Shown: piece after piece, positions 1 through 7,526 of the stretch
Position numbering within the stretch: the first letter of the stretch is position 1
Layout: each line of letters opens with the position of its first letter
Assembly (NCBI GenBank): GCA_965204235.1
Contig: OZ241979.1
Span: 558,001 to 622,000 of the forward strand
DNA: 64,000 nt
Source: JAJDTQ01 sp965204235
GTDB taxonomy: Bacteria > Desulfobacterota > Binatia > UBA9968 > JAJDTQ01
Direction of reading: 5' to 3'
Made by a program: the position numbers and the translations under genes
The notes under the pieces: generated by a model
What the model saw: only the letters and a program-made list of their open reading frames with translations
Database searches by the model: none
Told to the model about the DNA's origin: nothing

Positions 1-2927
1 AACTGCTTGAACAGCTCGGTGTGGTCCGCGAGCAGCTCGGTCATGGCGCGTTGCAGGGCATTGTCGTGCTCGACCCGGGCGTTCTGCTCGTCCGAGTTGT
101 CCATGGCGTTCCGGTACGCCCTGTCACCGGCCACCTTCGCGGGCAACTCCTCGGCGATGACCTTCGCGATCTTGTCCTGGTCCTTCCACTCGATGTTGCC
201 GAACCGGTCGTTGAACTCCCGGAGGATGTGGGAGAGGCTGTCCATCTCCGGCTCCGGCTTCTGCCCGCCGCCCTCGACCGGAACCGGCGGGACCTCCGCG
301 TCCCGGTCGGGAAGCTGGAGGTCCTGCACCGCCTGCTTCTCGACCCGGTAGCTGTCCATGTCGATGGCGTCGAGGATCCCCCGGGACGGGTCTTCCTCCA
401 CGGGAGCGGGCAGCTTGCGAACGAGGAAGTTCAGGAAGATGGAGAGCTTCTCCCACTCGGCGTCGGTGTAAGGCAGGATGGCGCCCAGGAAGTCGTAGGC
501 CCGGAGGAACGCCTTGGCCTTGCCCTTGAAGTCCACTTGGCCGTCCTCGTCCAACTTCTCCACGTAGATGGAGACGCAGGCGTCCAGGACCGGATCGAGT
601 CGGTCGCGGCCCGCTCCCGAGAGGTACCGCTCCACCAACCCGTCCACCTGCTCCGGGGCATAGACCTGGTAGCCGTCGAGGGCCGCCTTGAGGTCGTGCA
701 GCCGGTTCGGGTCGGTCTCGTCCGCCAGGAGCGTGGTCTGGTAGTAGTCGGCGAACGCGTCCCGTACGGTGTCCGCGTCGTTGGCAAAGTCCAGCACGAA
801 GGCGTCGTGTTTCCCGGGGTGCGCGCGGTTGAGCCGCGACAGGGTCTGCACCGCCTTCACCCCCGACAGCGGCTTGTCCACGTACATGGTGTGGAGCAAC
901 GGCTCGTCGTAGCCGGTCTGGAACTTGTCGGCGCAGACCAGGAAACGGTACGGGTCTTGCCGGATCCGCTCGGCGATGAGGTTCGACGAGAAGCCGTTGA
1001 GGGACGCCTCGGTGACCGCGGCGCCGTCGTACTCCTGCTCGCCGGAGAAGGCGACGATGGCCCGGTAGGGGCTCTTGCGCTCCGCAAGGTAGGCGCGGAT
1101 GGCGTGGTAATAGCTCATGGCGCGCCGGACGCTGCTCGTCACCACCATGGCCCGCGCCTGTCCGCCGATCTTCCGCAGGTCGGCCACCTGCTCGTGGAAG
1201 TGGTCCACCATGATCTCGGCCTTGAGGCGGATGGCGTGCTCGTGGTCCTCCACGTAGCGGCGCAGCTTCTTCCCGGCCCGCTTGGTGTCGAACACCGGGT
1301 CGCCCGCCACCGTCTTGACCAACTGGCAGTAGGCGTCCACCGGCGTGTAATGCTTCAGCACGTCGATGATGAACCCTTCCTGGATGGCCTGCTTCATGGT
1401 GTAGGAGTGGAACGGCTCATGCCTGGTCTTCCCGCCTTCGGGAACCGGCGCGCCGAAGATCTCCAGGGTCTTGTTCTTGGGGGTGGCTGTGAAGGCGAAG
1501 TAGCTGGCGTTGGGCAAGAGCCTCCTGGACTCCATCAGGCGGTTGATCCTGTCCTCGGCGGTCTCTTCCTCCCCTTCTGCGCCAGCCTCTCCCAGCGCCA
1601 TGGACACCGACGCCGAAGCGCGTCCTCCCTGGCTCGAATGGGCTTCGTCGATGACGACGGCGAACTTGCGCCCCCGGTGTTCGTCGCCCATGGCGTCCAG
1701 GATGTAGGGGAACTTCTGCACCGTGGTGATGACGATGCGCTTGCCCTCCCGGAGCAGCGTCCGCAGACGGCCGGACGTCTCGGCATGGCCCACGACCGCG
1801 CCTACCTGCGCGAACTGCCTGATGGTGTCCCTTATCTGCCCGTCCAACACCTTCCGGTCCGTGACCACCACCACGGAATCGAAGAGCGCTCCACCGTCCC
1901 GTTCCAGCCCGATCAACTGGTGGGCCAACCACGCGATGGAGTTGGACTTGCCGCTGCCCGCGGAGTGCTGGACCAGGTAGCGGGCTCCGACGCCGCGCTC
2001 GGATGCGTCGGCCAGCAGCCGGCGCACCACATCGAGCTGGTGGTACCGGGGCCATACCTGCGTCCGCCTCTTGCGCCCCGTGCCCTCGTCCTTCGTCTCC
2101 AGGAGCTGGGCGTAGTTCTCGATGACCTCGGTCAACCGGTCGCGGGTGAGTATCCGCCTCCACAGGTAGTCGGTCTTGAGCCCGTTGGGGTTGGGGGGAT
2201 TGCCGGCACCGCCGTTCCATCCCCGGTTGAAGGGCAGGAACCAGGACTCCTTGCCCCTGAGATGGGTGCAGAAACGGACCTCGTGTTCGTCCACCGCGAA
2301 GTGGGCCAAGCAGCGGCCAAGCTCGAAGAGCTTCTCGCCCGGATGCCGGTCGCGCTTGTACTGCTCCACCGCGTCGTCCACCGTCTGCTTGGTGAGGCTG
2401 TTCTTCAACTCGAACGTAGCCACCGGCAGACCGTTGACGAACAGGCACAGGTCCAGGGCAAGCCGAGTCTCGCCGCGGCTGTACCGGAGTTGCCTCGTCA
2501 CGCTGAAACGGTTCCGCCCGTAGAGACTCCCGGCCTTCTCGTTCCCCGCAGACGGCGCGCCGTAGAACAGGTCCAGGTGGTGCGGCCCGTGCTTGATGCC
2601 CTTGCGCAGCACGTCGATGGTCCCGCGCTTGCCGACCTGCCCTTGCAGCCGGGCCAGGAACTTGCGCCGCGTCGGGCCGTCCTGGGCCAGGTCCAGCGAC
2701 TTGGCCGCCTCGGGCTGGGTGGCGCCAAGGAAAGCCGAAAGCTGGGCCAGATCGACGCAGTATTCCCGGTCGTAGTCCCGCGGGTCGCCGCAGACCCATC
2801 CCGCGCCGTAACCGGGCGGCGGCTCCTGCACCACGCCATCCTGCGCCGGGTCGCAGGCGGTCCCCGTCAACGCCGTGCAGATGATGCGCTCCAGGCCGCG
2901 TTCGGTGGTGTCGGTGGGCGACTTCAT
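1..2927 (-). CDS. hsdR: Type I restriction enzyme R subunit, HsdR (C-terminus cut by window edge)
   Basis: This is the restriction subunit, an ATP-driven DNA translocase and nuclease working with HsdM and HsdS. About 975 codons are present and the 3' end lies outside the window. The N-terminal nuclease domain shows FELKN near residue 171, the ExK half of a PD-(D/E)xK site. The helicase part shows a Walker A motif, AGSGKS, near 325, the DEAH box (VVIDEAHSSQ) near 429 and motif III (FAFTATP) near 480, followed by the second helicase domain. The ATG at 2927 is chosen because the product then begins MKSPTDTTERGLE, like other HsdR N-termini, and lies 4 nt past the darG stop. Its own hsdM and hsdS are 3-7 kb upstream, separated by toxin-antitoxin genes, which is unusual. 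Family assignment is secure; recognition specificity cannot be read from here. Confidence 0.95.
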   Translation of the reverse strand, partial: MKSPTDTTERGLERIICTALTGTACDPAQDGVVQEPPPGYGAGWVCGDPRDYDREYCVDLAQLSAFLGATQPEAAKSLDLAQDGPTRRKFLARLQGQVGKRGTIDVLRKGIKHGPHHLDLFYGAPSAGNEKAGSLYGRNRFSVTRQLRYSRGETRLALDLCLFVNGLPVATFELKNSLTKQTVDDAVEQYKRDRHPGEKLFELGRCLAHFAVDEHEVRFCTHLRGKESWFLPFNRGWNGGAGNPPNPNGLKTDYLWRRILTRDRLTEVIENYAQLLETKDEGTGRKRRTQVWPRYHQLDVVRRLLADASERGVGARYLVQHSAGSGKSNSIAWLAHQLIGLERDGGALFDSVVVVTDRKVLDGQIRDTIRQFAQVGAVVGHAETSGRLRTLLREGKRIVITTVQKFPYILDAMGDEHRGRKFAVVIDEAHSSQGGRASASVSMALGEAGAEGEEETAEDRINRLMESRRLLPNASYFAFTATPKNKTLEIFGAPVPEGGKTRHEPFHSYTMKQAIQEGFIIDVLKHYTPVDAYCQLVKTVAGDPVFDTKRAGKKLRRYVEDHEHAIRLKAEIMVDHFHEQVADLRKIGGQARAMVVTSSVRRAMSYYHAIRAYLAERKSPYRAIVAFSGEQEYDGAAVTEASLNGFSSNLIAERIRQDPYRFLVCADKFQTGYDEPLLHTMYVDKPLSGVKAVQTLSRLNRAHPGKHDAFVLDFANDADTVRDAFADYYQTTLLADETDPNRLHDLKAALDGYQVYAPEQVDGLVERYLSGAGRDRLDPVLDACVSIYVEKLDEDGQVDFKGKAKAFLRAYDFLGAILPYTDAEWEKLSIFLNFLVRKLPAPVEEDPSRGILDAIDMDSYRVEKQAVQDLQLPDRDAEVPPVPVEGGGQKPEPEMDSLSHILREFNDRFGNIEWKDQDKIAKVIAEELPAKVAGDRAYRNAMDNSDEQNARVEHDNALQRAMTELLADHTELFKQ

Positions 2928-2931
2928 TTCC

Positions 2932-3969
2932 TCAAGGGGTGACCCAGCCCTTCTTCGCCAGGACATCGAGCGCCAGCTTGATCTGACGCGGGAAAAACTG
3001 CTTCTTCCGCTCGTTCCAGGCGTAGGTTCGCTGAACCGCGGCGTCCACGGTTCGGGCCTCCTCCCTGGTGACGACCCAATGCACCGTGGACAGCAATTCG
3101 AGGCCGAACGACGATTCGAAACCTTCGACCAGATCGACGACCCGGTCGAAACGAGCGCGAGTTTCCGGGTGGCTCTCCAGAAAGGCCGTTGCGTCATCGA
3201 CGGCGCCGGGGACAAGTTCAAGCCGCTTGGCAGGGTCATCGCCGCCATCGGCATAGCCCGAGACGAAGTGTCCTTCAATCTCATGCAGGACGTGCCGCAA
3301 ATTTTCCGCATACGGGCCGTAGAACGCTTTGCGGTAATCGAGCCGCAGCGGTTCGCCGGCTTCCTGCATGAAATAGAGCAGCTTGTGGACTTCCAGCAGC
3401 GTGATGAACGGGTCCAGCAGCACCCGCAGGTAGAGATCCATCAGCCTGACCAGCGCGGCGCGGCCGGCCGTCATCCTGGGAACGTCGGTCGAGGGGTTGA
3501 CCCGCCGGTCTGCCGGCCCGCCCCTCGGCTCGAACACCACCACCTTCAGATCGTTGCACTCCCCCAACCTGGCCTCGATACGCGGCCGCACCGCAGCCCA
3601 GTCCAGGCCGCCCAATCCGCTGCCCAGCGGCGGCAGTGCAATGGAGCCGATATTGCGTTCCCGGATCTCTCGGGTCAGGGCGACGAGACCGGCTTCGATG
3701 TCCTCCATGCGGCTCTTGCCCCGCCAGTGGCGCTTGGTCGGGAAGTTGATGATGTAGCGTGGGTACATCCGGCCGGTCTCGAAGACGAACAGCCGGCCCG
3801 GCTGGACCGCTCCCTGTTTGCAGGCCGCGGCGTAGGCGTCGAAGTTATCGGGAAATGCCTTCTTGAACTGCAAGGCGATGCCGCGCCCCATGACGCCGAC
3901 ACAGTTGACGGTGTTGACCAATGCTTCGGCGTCTTCGGTGAGGATGTCACCCGTCTTGTATTCGATCAT
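2932..3969 (-). CDS. darG: DarG, macro-domain DNA ADP-ribosyl glycohydrolase antitoxin
   Basis: The antitoxin of a DarTG pair: it removes ADP-ribose from DNA bases modified by DarT. It is 345 aa. The macro domain covers residues 1 to about 155, with the ligand-binding segment VNTVNCVGVMGRGIA at 18-32, INFPTKRHW with the Lys (K79) matching the catalytic Lys known in DarG, and PPLGSGLGG at 113-121. A C-terminal domain (about 160-345) matches the longer DarG architecture, in which this part contacts the toxin. The gene starts 18 nt after the darT stop and ends 4 nt before hsdR, so the three are almost certainly one transcript. Assignment rests on the macro motifs plus the adjacent DarT. Cleavage of ADP-ribose is family knowledge and was not tested here. 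Confidence 0.93.
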   Translation of the reverse strand: MIEYKTGDILTEDAEALVNTVNCVGVMGRGIALQFKKAFPDNFDAYAAACKQGAVQPGRLFVFETGRMYPRYIINFPTKRHWRGKSRMEDIEAGLVALTREIRERNIGSIALPPLGSGLGGLDWAAVRPRIEARLGECNDLKVVVFEPRGGPADRRVNPSTDVPRMTAGRAALVRLMDLYLRVLLDPFITLLEVHKLLYFMQEAGEPLRLDYRKAFYGPYAENLRHVLHEIEGHFVSGYADGGDDPAKRLELVPGAVDDATAFLESHPETRARFDRVVDLVEGFESSFGLELLSTVHWVVTREEARTVDAAVQRTYAWNERKKQFFPRQIKLALDVLAKKGWVTP

Positions 3970-3987
3970 GGCCGACCTCCCTGCCTG

Positions 3988-4644
3988 TCAGTAATACCAG
4001 TCGGTTTCGATTGTGAGTCGAGGTTTGTGCAGAGCGGGTTGAAGGGCTGCATTGACGCGATCGTACATCGGTGGCGACGATACGCCAATGCGCGAGACCA
4101 GTTCCCAGGGAAATCGTCCTTCCATCAAGAACTCTGCCTGCTTGTGTTCCTTGACCGATGGATCAACGTTCGCGCCGCTCCATCTCATGGCTTGTACAGC
4201 ATTCCAGTCGACCTCGTCCAATTGCGCCAAGTCGCATCGATCCTGGAAGTAATGGGCGCCGGCGTTCGAGAGGGTGAAGGCCCAACGCCGCCCATCTCCG
4301 TCTGCCCAAGCAACTGCCTGACGCAAATCCGCTTCCAGGTGAACGATGGGATCCTGACCTCCTCGATAGTTCAATTCCGGGTTATTCCCCTGGAAGATCA
4401 CATAGAGCATGACCGACCGCGGACAAAAATAGAACGGCACGCATTCGCCTACGCACAAGCCCGGACGACTGTCCAGCCGATTCGTGAGGCGCCGTTGCTT
4501 GATGCTGTGGATTCCGATAGTGACGCCGTACAGTGAACGCCGAAGGATCTCGGCATCGCACCACAAGCAGCCGTCAGCGATGATCGAAGGCAGCCGGTCC
4601 ACATGGACGATGTGGTAGATCTTCGGTTCGGCGGGAGCCGGCAT
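3988..4644 (-). CDS. darT: DarT, DNA ADP-ribosyltransferase toxin (DUF4433)
   Basis: The toxin uses NAD+ to ADP-ribosylate bases in single-stranded DNA; DarTG systems are known to stop phage DNA synthesis. The 218 aa product begins MPAPAEPKIYHIVHVDRLPS. The HIVHVDRLPSII segment fits the NAD-binding start of the family, and QAEFLMEGRFPWELV near 169-183 carries the expected catalytic Glu (E171). A longer start at 4698 exists but would overlap the upstream gene and add non-homologous residues, so the ATG at 4644 is preferred, though its ribosome site is weak. It lies between an RHH antitoxin-like gene and darG. Weak translation initiation relative to darG would suit a toxin; that is inference. 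All recognisable key residues are present, so it looks active. Confidence 0.92.
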   Translation of the reverse strand: MPAPAEPKIYHIVHVDRLPSIIADGCLWCDAEILRRSLYGVTIGIHSIKQRRLTNRLDSRPGLCVGECVPFYFCPRSVMLYVIFQGNNPELNYRGGQDPIVHLEADLRQAVAWADGDGRRWAFTLSNAGAHYFQDRCDLAQLDEVDWNAVQAMRWSGANVDPSVKEHKQAEFLMEGRFPWELVSRIGVSSPPMYDRVNAALQPALHKPRLTIETDWYY

Positions 4645-4681
4645 GGTCAATTTTCCACAGGTAGCTTGGCCACCGCGTCTC

Positions 4682-5005
4682 TCACGTCCAAATCGCATCG
4701 GGTCCGTTTATCGCTTCGTCGTACATCTCGTTTCGGGTCAGCCGATCGGACGCTCGCAATCCCAGACGCCGCGCATCCAAATCTGCAAAGAACTCGTCCA
4801 GACGCCTGCGCCGACGCTCTAACTCCAGCTCCCTCTCCCCTTCCGCGTCCGGCTCGTTGGCCGCGGCAACCTCCCCGCCGCGGTCGGCTGCGAGGCCATT
4901 GAGATAAGCACGCACCAGCGCTGAGACCGACGTACCAGCCTCCGTAGCCCTCACATGGGCGAGGCGGTAGGTCTCCTCGTTCAACGAAACGGTGATGTTC
5001 TTCAT
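4682..5005 (-). CDS. VapB-like ribbon-helix-helix antitoxin, no toxin next to it
   Basis: A 107 aa protein. The N-terminus MKNITVSLNEETYRLAHVRA and ALVRAYLNGL around 30-40 form a ribbon-helix-helix DNA-binding fold typical of VapB/CopG antitoxins. The C-terminal ASDRLTRNEMYDEA segment resembles the part of VapB that threads into a PIN toxin. The ATG at 5005 is favoured by a GAGG motif 8 nt upstream; an alternative in-frame ATG lies at 5035. No PIN gene follows: the next gene is darT, 37 nt downstream. It may be an orphan left from a VapBC pair, or it may have been recruited as an autoregulator of the darT-darG-hsdR unit. A truncated PIN gene does occur at 7404-7526, but the two are not obviously partners. 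Confidence 0.75.
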   Translation of the reverse strand: MKNITVSLNEETYRLAHVRATEAGTSVSALVRAYLNGLAADRGGEVAAANEPDAEGERELELERRRRRLDEFFADLDARRLGLRASDRLTRNEMYDEAINGPDAIWT

Positions 5006-5094
5006 CCTTGCCACCTCACTATCAGCATCACTCACAATATACCGTAACCGACTCTCCGGTGCATCACGGCCTCGCGACCTCCTTTCTCCGACAA

Positions 5095-5178
5095 TTAGCT
5101 ACACCGGGTCACACGCTCTCCCGTCAGCACCATGCAAATGAGGTGCTCCAGACCGCGCTCAGTGGTGTCGATGTTCAT
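5095..5178 (-). pseudogene. N-terminal relic of a second hsdR
   Basis: A 27-codon open frame whose translation, MNIDTTERGLEHLICMVLTG..., parallels the start of the intact hsdR at 2927 (MKSPTDTTERGLERIICTALTG...). The nucleotide match is also visible over about 45 bases but is not perfect. After about 20 codons the similarity stops and a TAA follows. The relic lies directly downstream of the HEPN gene, where hsdR would be expected if the toxin-antitoxin block had never been inserted. The simplest reading is that hsdR was interrupted or replaced when the RHH-darT-darG-hsdR segment arrived, leaving this stub. It is unlikely to make a functional product. Confidence 0.75.
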
Positions 5179-5213
5179 CAGGATTCCCGTAGTCGATGAG
5201 ACCAGTCAATCGA

Positions 5214-5984
5214 CTAAAATAGTGTCTTCGTGTACTTTTCAACACCGTTGATCAATTCTTCTACATCTTCCAGCGTCGGTTCTCTCTCCTTGGGGTGGGA
5301 ACAGAGATTGCGAAGATCACCAAGCCTCTGGATATTTCGCCACGATGGGACATCCAAAATCTCATTCTTTTTGAGAAGGTCGTTGAAATCGCTAATCGTG
5401 GGATTCTTCTTGCAAGTGGTGATGCGATGGTTTTCCGCGACTTGGGCCAAATGCTTTTCCAGCACTACTCCGACAATCACTCCAGCCGCTCTGAAAAAAC
5501 CATCCGTTGAGAGCTCTCGGGCAGCGTCAAGGTCAGGGTCGAAAAGGTCAGCTTGTACAAGGCGCCTGATCTCAAAAAGCGAACTCTCAAATCGAGCTTC
5601 TACGGACTTTAAGATATCGAATTGGGCTTTTAGGCGCATACCCACAATTGCGAAATCATTATAAAGTTTCTGGCCTGAAAAGTCATCCTTACGTGCTCTA
5701 TATCCATAAAGCCAGTCTTGGATAGTAAAGTCAGCACCCGGTGAGCTTTTCCGACTACCACAATTATACAGTTCTTCGAACTCCGACAGACGGTCAGGGA
5801 GTAGTTGTTTTATGACGGCATAAGATTCGGTGTACCAACGTTAATAGTTATTCTCAAAGTTGATCCGTACTTTCGATTCTCGATCTTTTCTTGTTTGAGA
5901 GCGCTCAGCTATATCCAACATCATTTCGTAGCCAAGTTGGACGAGTTTTTTCAGTTCAGTTTTGTAATTCTGCATCTTGCTCAT
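5214..5984 (-). pseudogene. HEPN-domain R-M-associated protein interrupted by one in-frame TAA
   Basis: The frame opens at an ATG at 5984 that overlaps the hsdS stop as ATGA, runs 47 codons (MSKMQNYKTELKKLVQLG...), meets a TAA at 5841-5843, then continues in the same frame for 208 more codons to 5214. Joined across the stop it reads ...INFENNY-stop-RWYTESYAVIK..., which fits an unbroken protein with Gln there; CAA to TAA is one change. The C-terminal part has RNLCSH (R225 and H230 in joined numbering), the R-x4-H motif of HEPN ribonuclease-like domains. Proteins like this, usually about 250 aa, are known beside type I R-M genes; I know no experimentally proven role. The segment is clearly AT-richer than its surroundings. 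A restart at an internal GTG or ATG near 5645 or 5639 could still give a 141-143 aa HEPN fragment. Confidence 0.72.
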
Positions 5985-7390
5985 AGGGATCCTTTCTCGT
6001 GGTCAGCAGAAGTGCTTTCAACCTCCCGGTCAGCCAGTTGTTCTTGCATCAAAGACATGACCTTCCGCACGTCTATCTTGCCGGTGACCAAGTCGCCTAT
6101 GAGCCGAGTGCGATACTCGTGGAGCAGGTCGATTTGCCGTCGGGTGCGGGCGATGGCGGTGTCGATGTCAGTGATGGCCTTGCCGAGATAGGCAACAATG
6201 GCGTTCTGCTCGGGGAGGGGCGGGACGGCGAGTGGATGGTTGGCGACAAACTCCAGCGGGACTCGCTGTTGACCTGCTGCCCCGGTCATTGCGCTGGCCC
6301 CAAGGCGCCGAAAGTCCACCAAGTTTGTCGTGTGATAGAGAAATTGCGGAGAGACAGAGGATTTGGCTCTCAAGACATGAAACTCGGTTGACCCAAAGCC
6401 GATCTCCGTTGGTAAGGAGTCCAAGCACGCGCCTTTCCCATTCTCAAAGCAAGGCGTGATTTTGGCAACGAGAACATCGTTTCGCCGGAAGTAGGTGAAG
6501 CCGGTCCAGACAAGGGATGCAGACAACATCTGCCCATCAATTGCCCCGTCTGTTCCTACTTGTGCCATCGGAAGAAATGTGACCAGTGTATCTGCGGCAA
6601 GCGATGATTGCGCTTCGGTCTTGCCTGGGTTCAACTCGGCGACTCGCTTCAAAGCTGCCACTTCCCAATGCGTCGGCACGTTGCCCAACCACTCGACACC
6701 GGAGGGTTTGAGCGAGACGCTGGGATCGAGACCACGAGTGACGGCCTGACTCACGGCGGCCTGCCGCTTCTCCTTCAACAGCGTGATGAGCCGTTCCTTG
6801 GCTTGAATGTAGCGACGGATGCGCCGGTCAACATAGTCCAAGTAGCGGACAATGGCGGTCTGCTCGGTCAAGGGCGGCACACACACGTGGAAAGACCTGA
6901 AGCGACTTTCGGCCACAGCAGGATAAGCAATGCCAACAGACCCCGCTGTGAGCCGGTCAATAAAGCCGTTGCTCTGGACTGAGTAACTCACGAACTTGGG
7001 CGCAGTGCCGGGTCCTGGGGTCAGGACCACAAAGCCCGTTGAGCAGATCAGCGCATCCTCCACGTCTTCGGCAAACCAGACGGCTTTGAGATAGGTCCTC
7101 ACGGTGGAGACGATGGTATCTCCGCTTCTGAGAATACGTCTTGCCCTTGAAGGCGCGTGAGCGAAACGCATCGGAGTAGGCTCCTCTTTAAGGAACCCGG
7201 TGCCTACAGCGCCAATTTCCAAATACCGAAATGCAAACTCGGGAGAAGTCGTTTCCGGCAGCTCCGCGTCGTTTATCCCTACCCAGTACTTCAGCCGCCG
7301 CACTTCCCAATGCTCCGGCACGTCGCCGAGCCACTCGACGCCGGACGGCTTGTAGGCGGGATAAGGGCGGAGGTTCTTCAGGGTCGTCAT
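5981..7390 (-). CDS. hsdS: Type I restriction-modification specificity subunit, HsdS
   Basis: The subunit that reads the bipartite DNA target for the HsdM/HsdR complex. It is 469 aa with two target-recognition domains. Each is introduced by the same phrase (PSGVEWLGDVPEHWEV at 15-30, PSGVEWLGNVPTHWEV at 229-244) and each is followed by helical spacer segments (PPLTEQTAIVRYLDYVDRR near 172-190 and PPLPEQNAIVAYLGKAITD near the C-terminus). The ATG at 7390 (MTTLKNLRPYPAYK) is preferred to an upstream start at 7447, which would run back into the PIN stub. Both domains look complete, so a functional two-part specificity is expected. The end overlaps the broken HEPN gene by ATGA, which implies translational coupling. 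Confidence 0.95.
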   Translation of the reverse strand: MTTLKNLRPYPAYKPSGVEWLGDVPEHWEVRRLKYWVGINDAELPETTSPEFAFRYLEIGAVGTGFLKEEPTPMRFAHAPSRARRILRSGDTIVSTVRTYLKAVWFAEDVEDALICSTGFVVLTPGPGTAPKFVSYSVQSNGFIDRLTAGSVGIAYPAVAESRFRSFHVCVPPLTEQTAIVRYLDYVDRRIRRYIQAKERLITLLKEKRQAAVSQAVTRGLDPSVSLKPSGVEWLGNVPTHWEVAALKRVAELNPGKTEAQSSLAADTLVTFLPMAQVGTDGAIDGQMLSASLVWTGFTYFRRNDVLVAKITPCFENGKGACLDSLPTEIGFGSTEFHVLRAKSSVSPQFLYHTTNLVDFRRLGASAMTGAAGQQRVPLEFVANHPLAVPPLPEQNAIVAYLGKAITDIDTAIARTRRQIDLLHEYRTRLIGDLVTGKIDVRKVMSLMQEQLADREVESTSADHEKGSL

Positions 7391-7403
7391 CCTGCCGTGC
7401 CGC

Positions 7404-7526
7404 TCATTGCAACTTCGAAGCGCTGTCGGCCCGGTTGGACTTGGCAAAGAAGTCCCCGGTAGGGGTTCTCAACGTATGGGGCCGTCCCACCGCGTACATG
7501 AAGACGTTGGCGTCCACGAATATCAC
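7404..7526 (-). pseudogene. Truncated PIN-domain (VapC-like) toxin stub
   Basis: A 40-codon remnant beginning with GTG, which overlaps the hsdM stop as GTGA. It translates to MIFVDANVFMYAVGRPHTLR..., the start of a PIN-domain RNase toxin with its first catalytic Asp (D5). It then ends at a TGA after 40 codons, whereas VapC proteins are about 130-140 aa with three or four acidic residues. The rest of the gene is absent; hsdS starts 13 nt beyond. It was probably once an intact toxin gene coupled to hsdM. The stub cannot form the PIN active site and is judged non-functional. Confidence 0.7.

Noticed and set aside
4645..4698. Upstream extension of DarT (start at 4698)
   Set aside because: The added 18 residues show no family similarity and overlap the RHH gene; MPAPAEPKIYHI matches the family start.
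5841..5843. TAA in the HEPN gene as a recoded codon
   Set aside because: TAA recoding to an amino acid is not expected in this kind of genome, the expected residue is Gln, and no recoding element is visible. A nonsense change is simpler.
7404..7406. TGA ending the PIN stub as another selenocysteine site
   Set aside because: Downstream sequence does not resume PIN homology in frame and no Cys is expected there; it is a real truncation.
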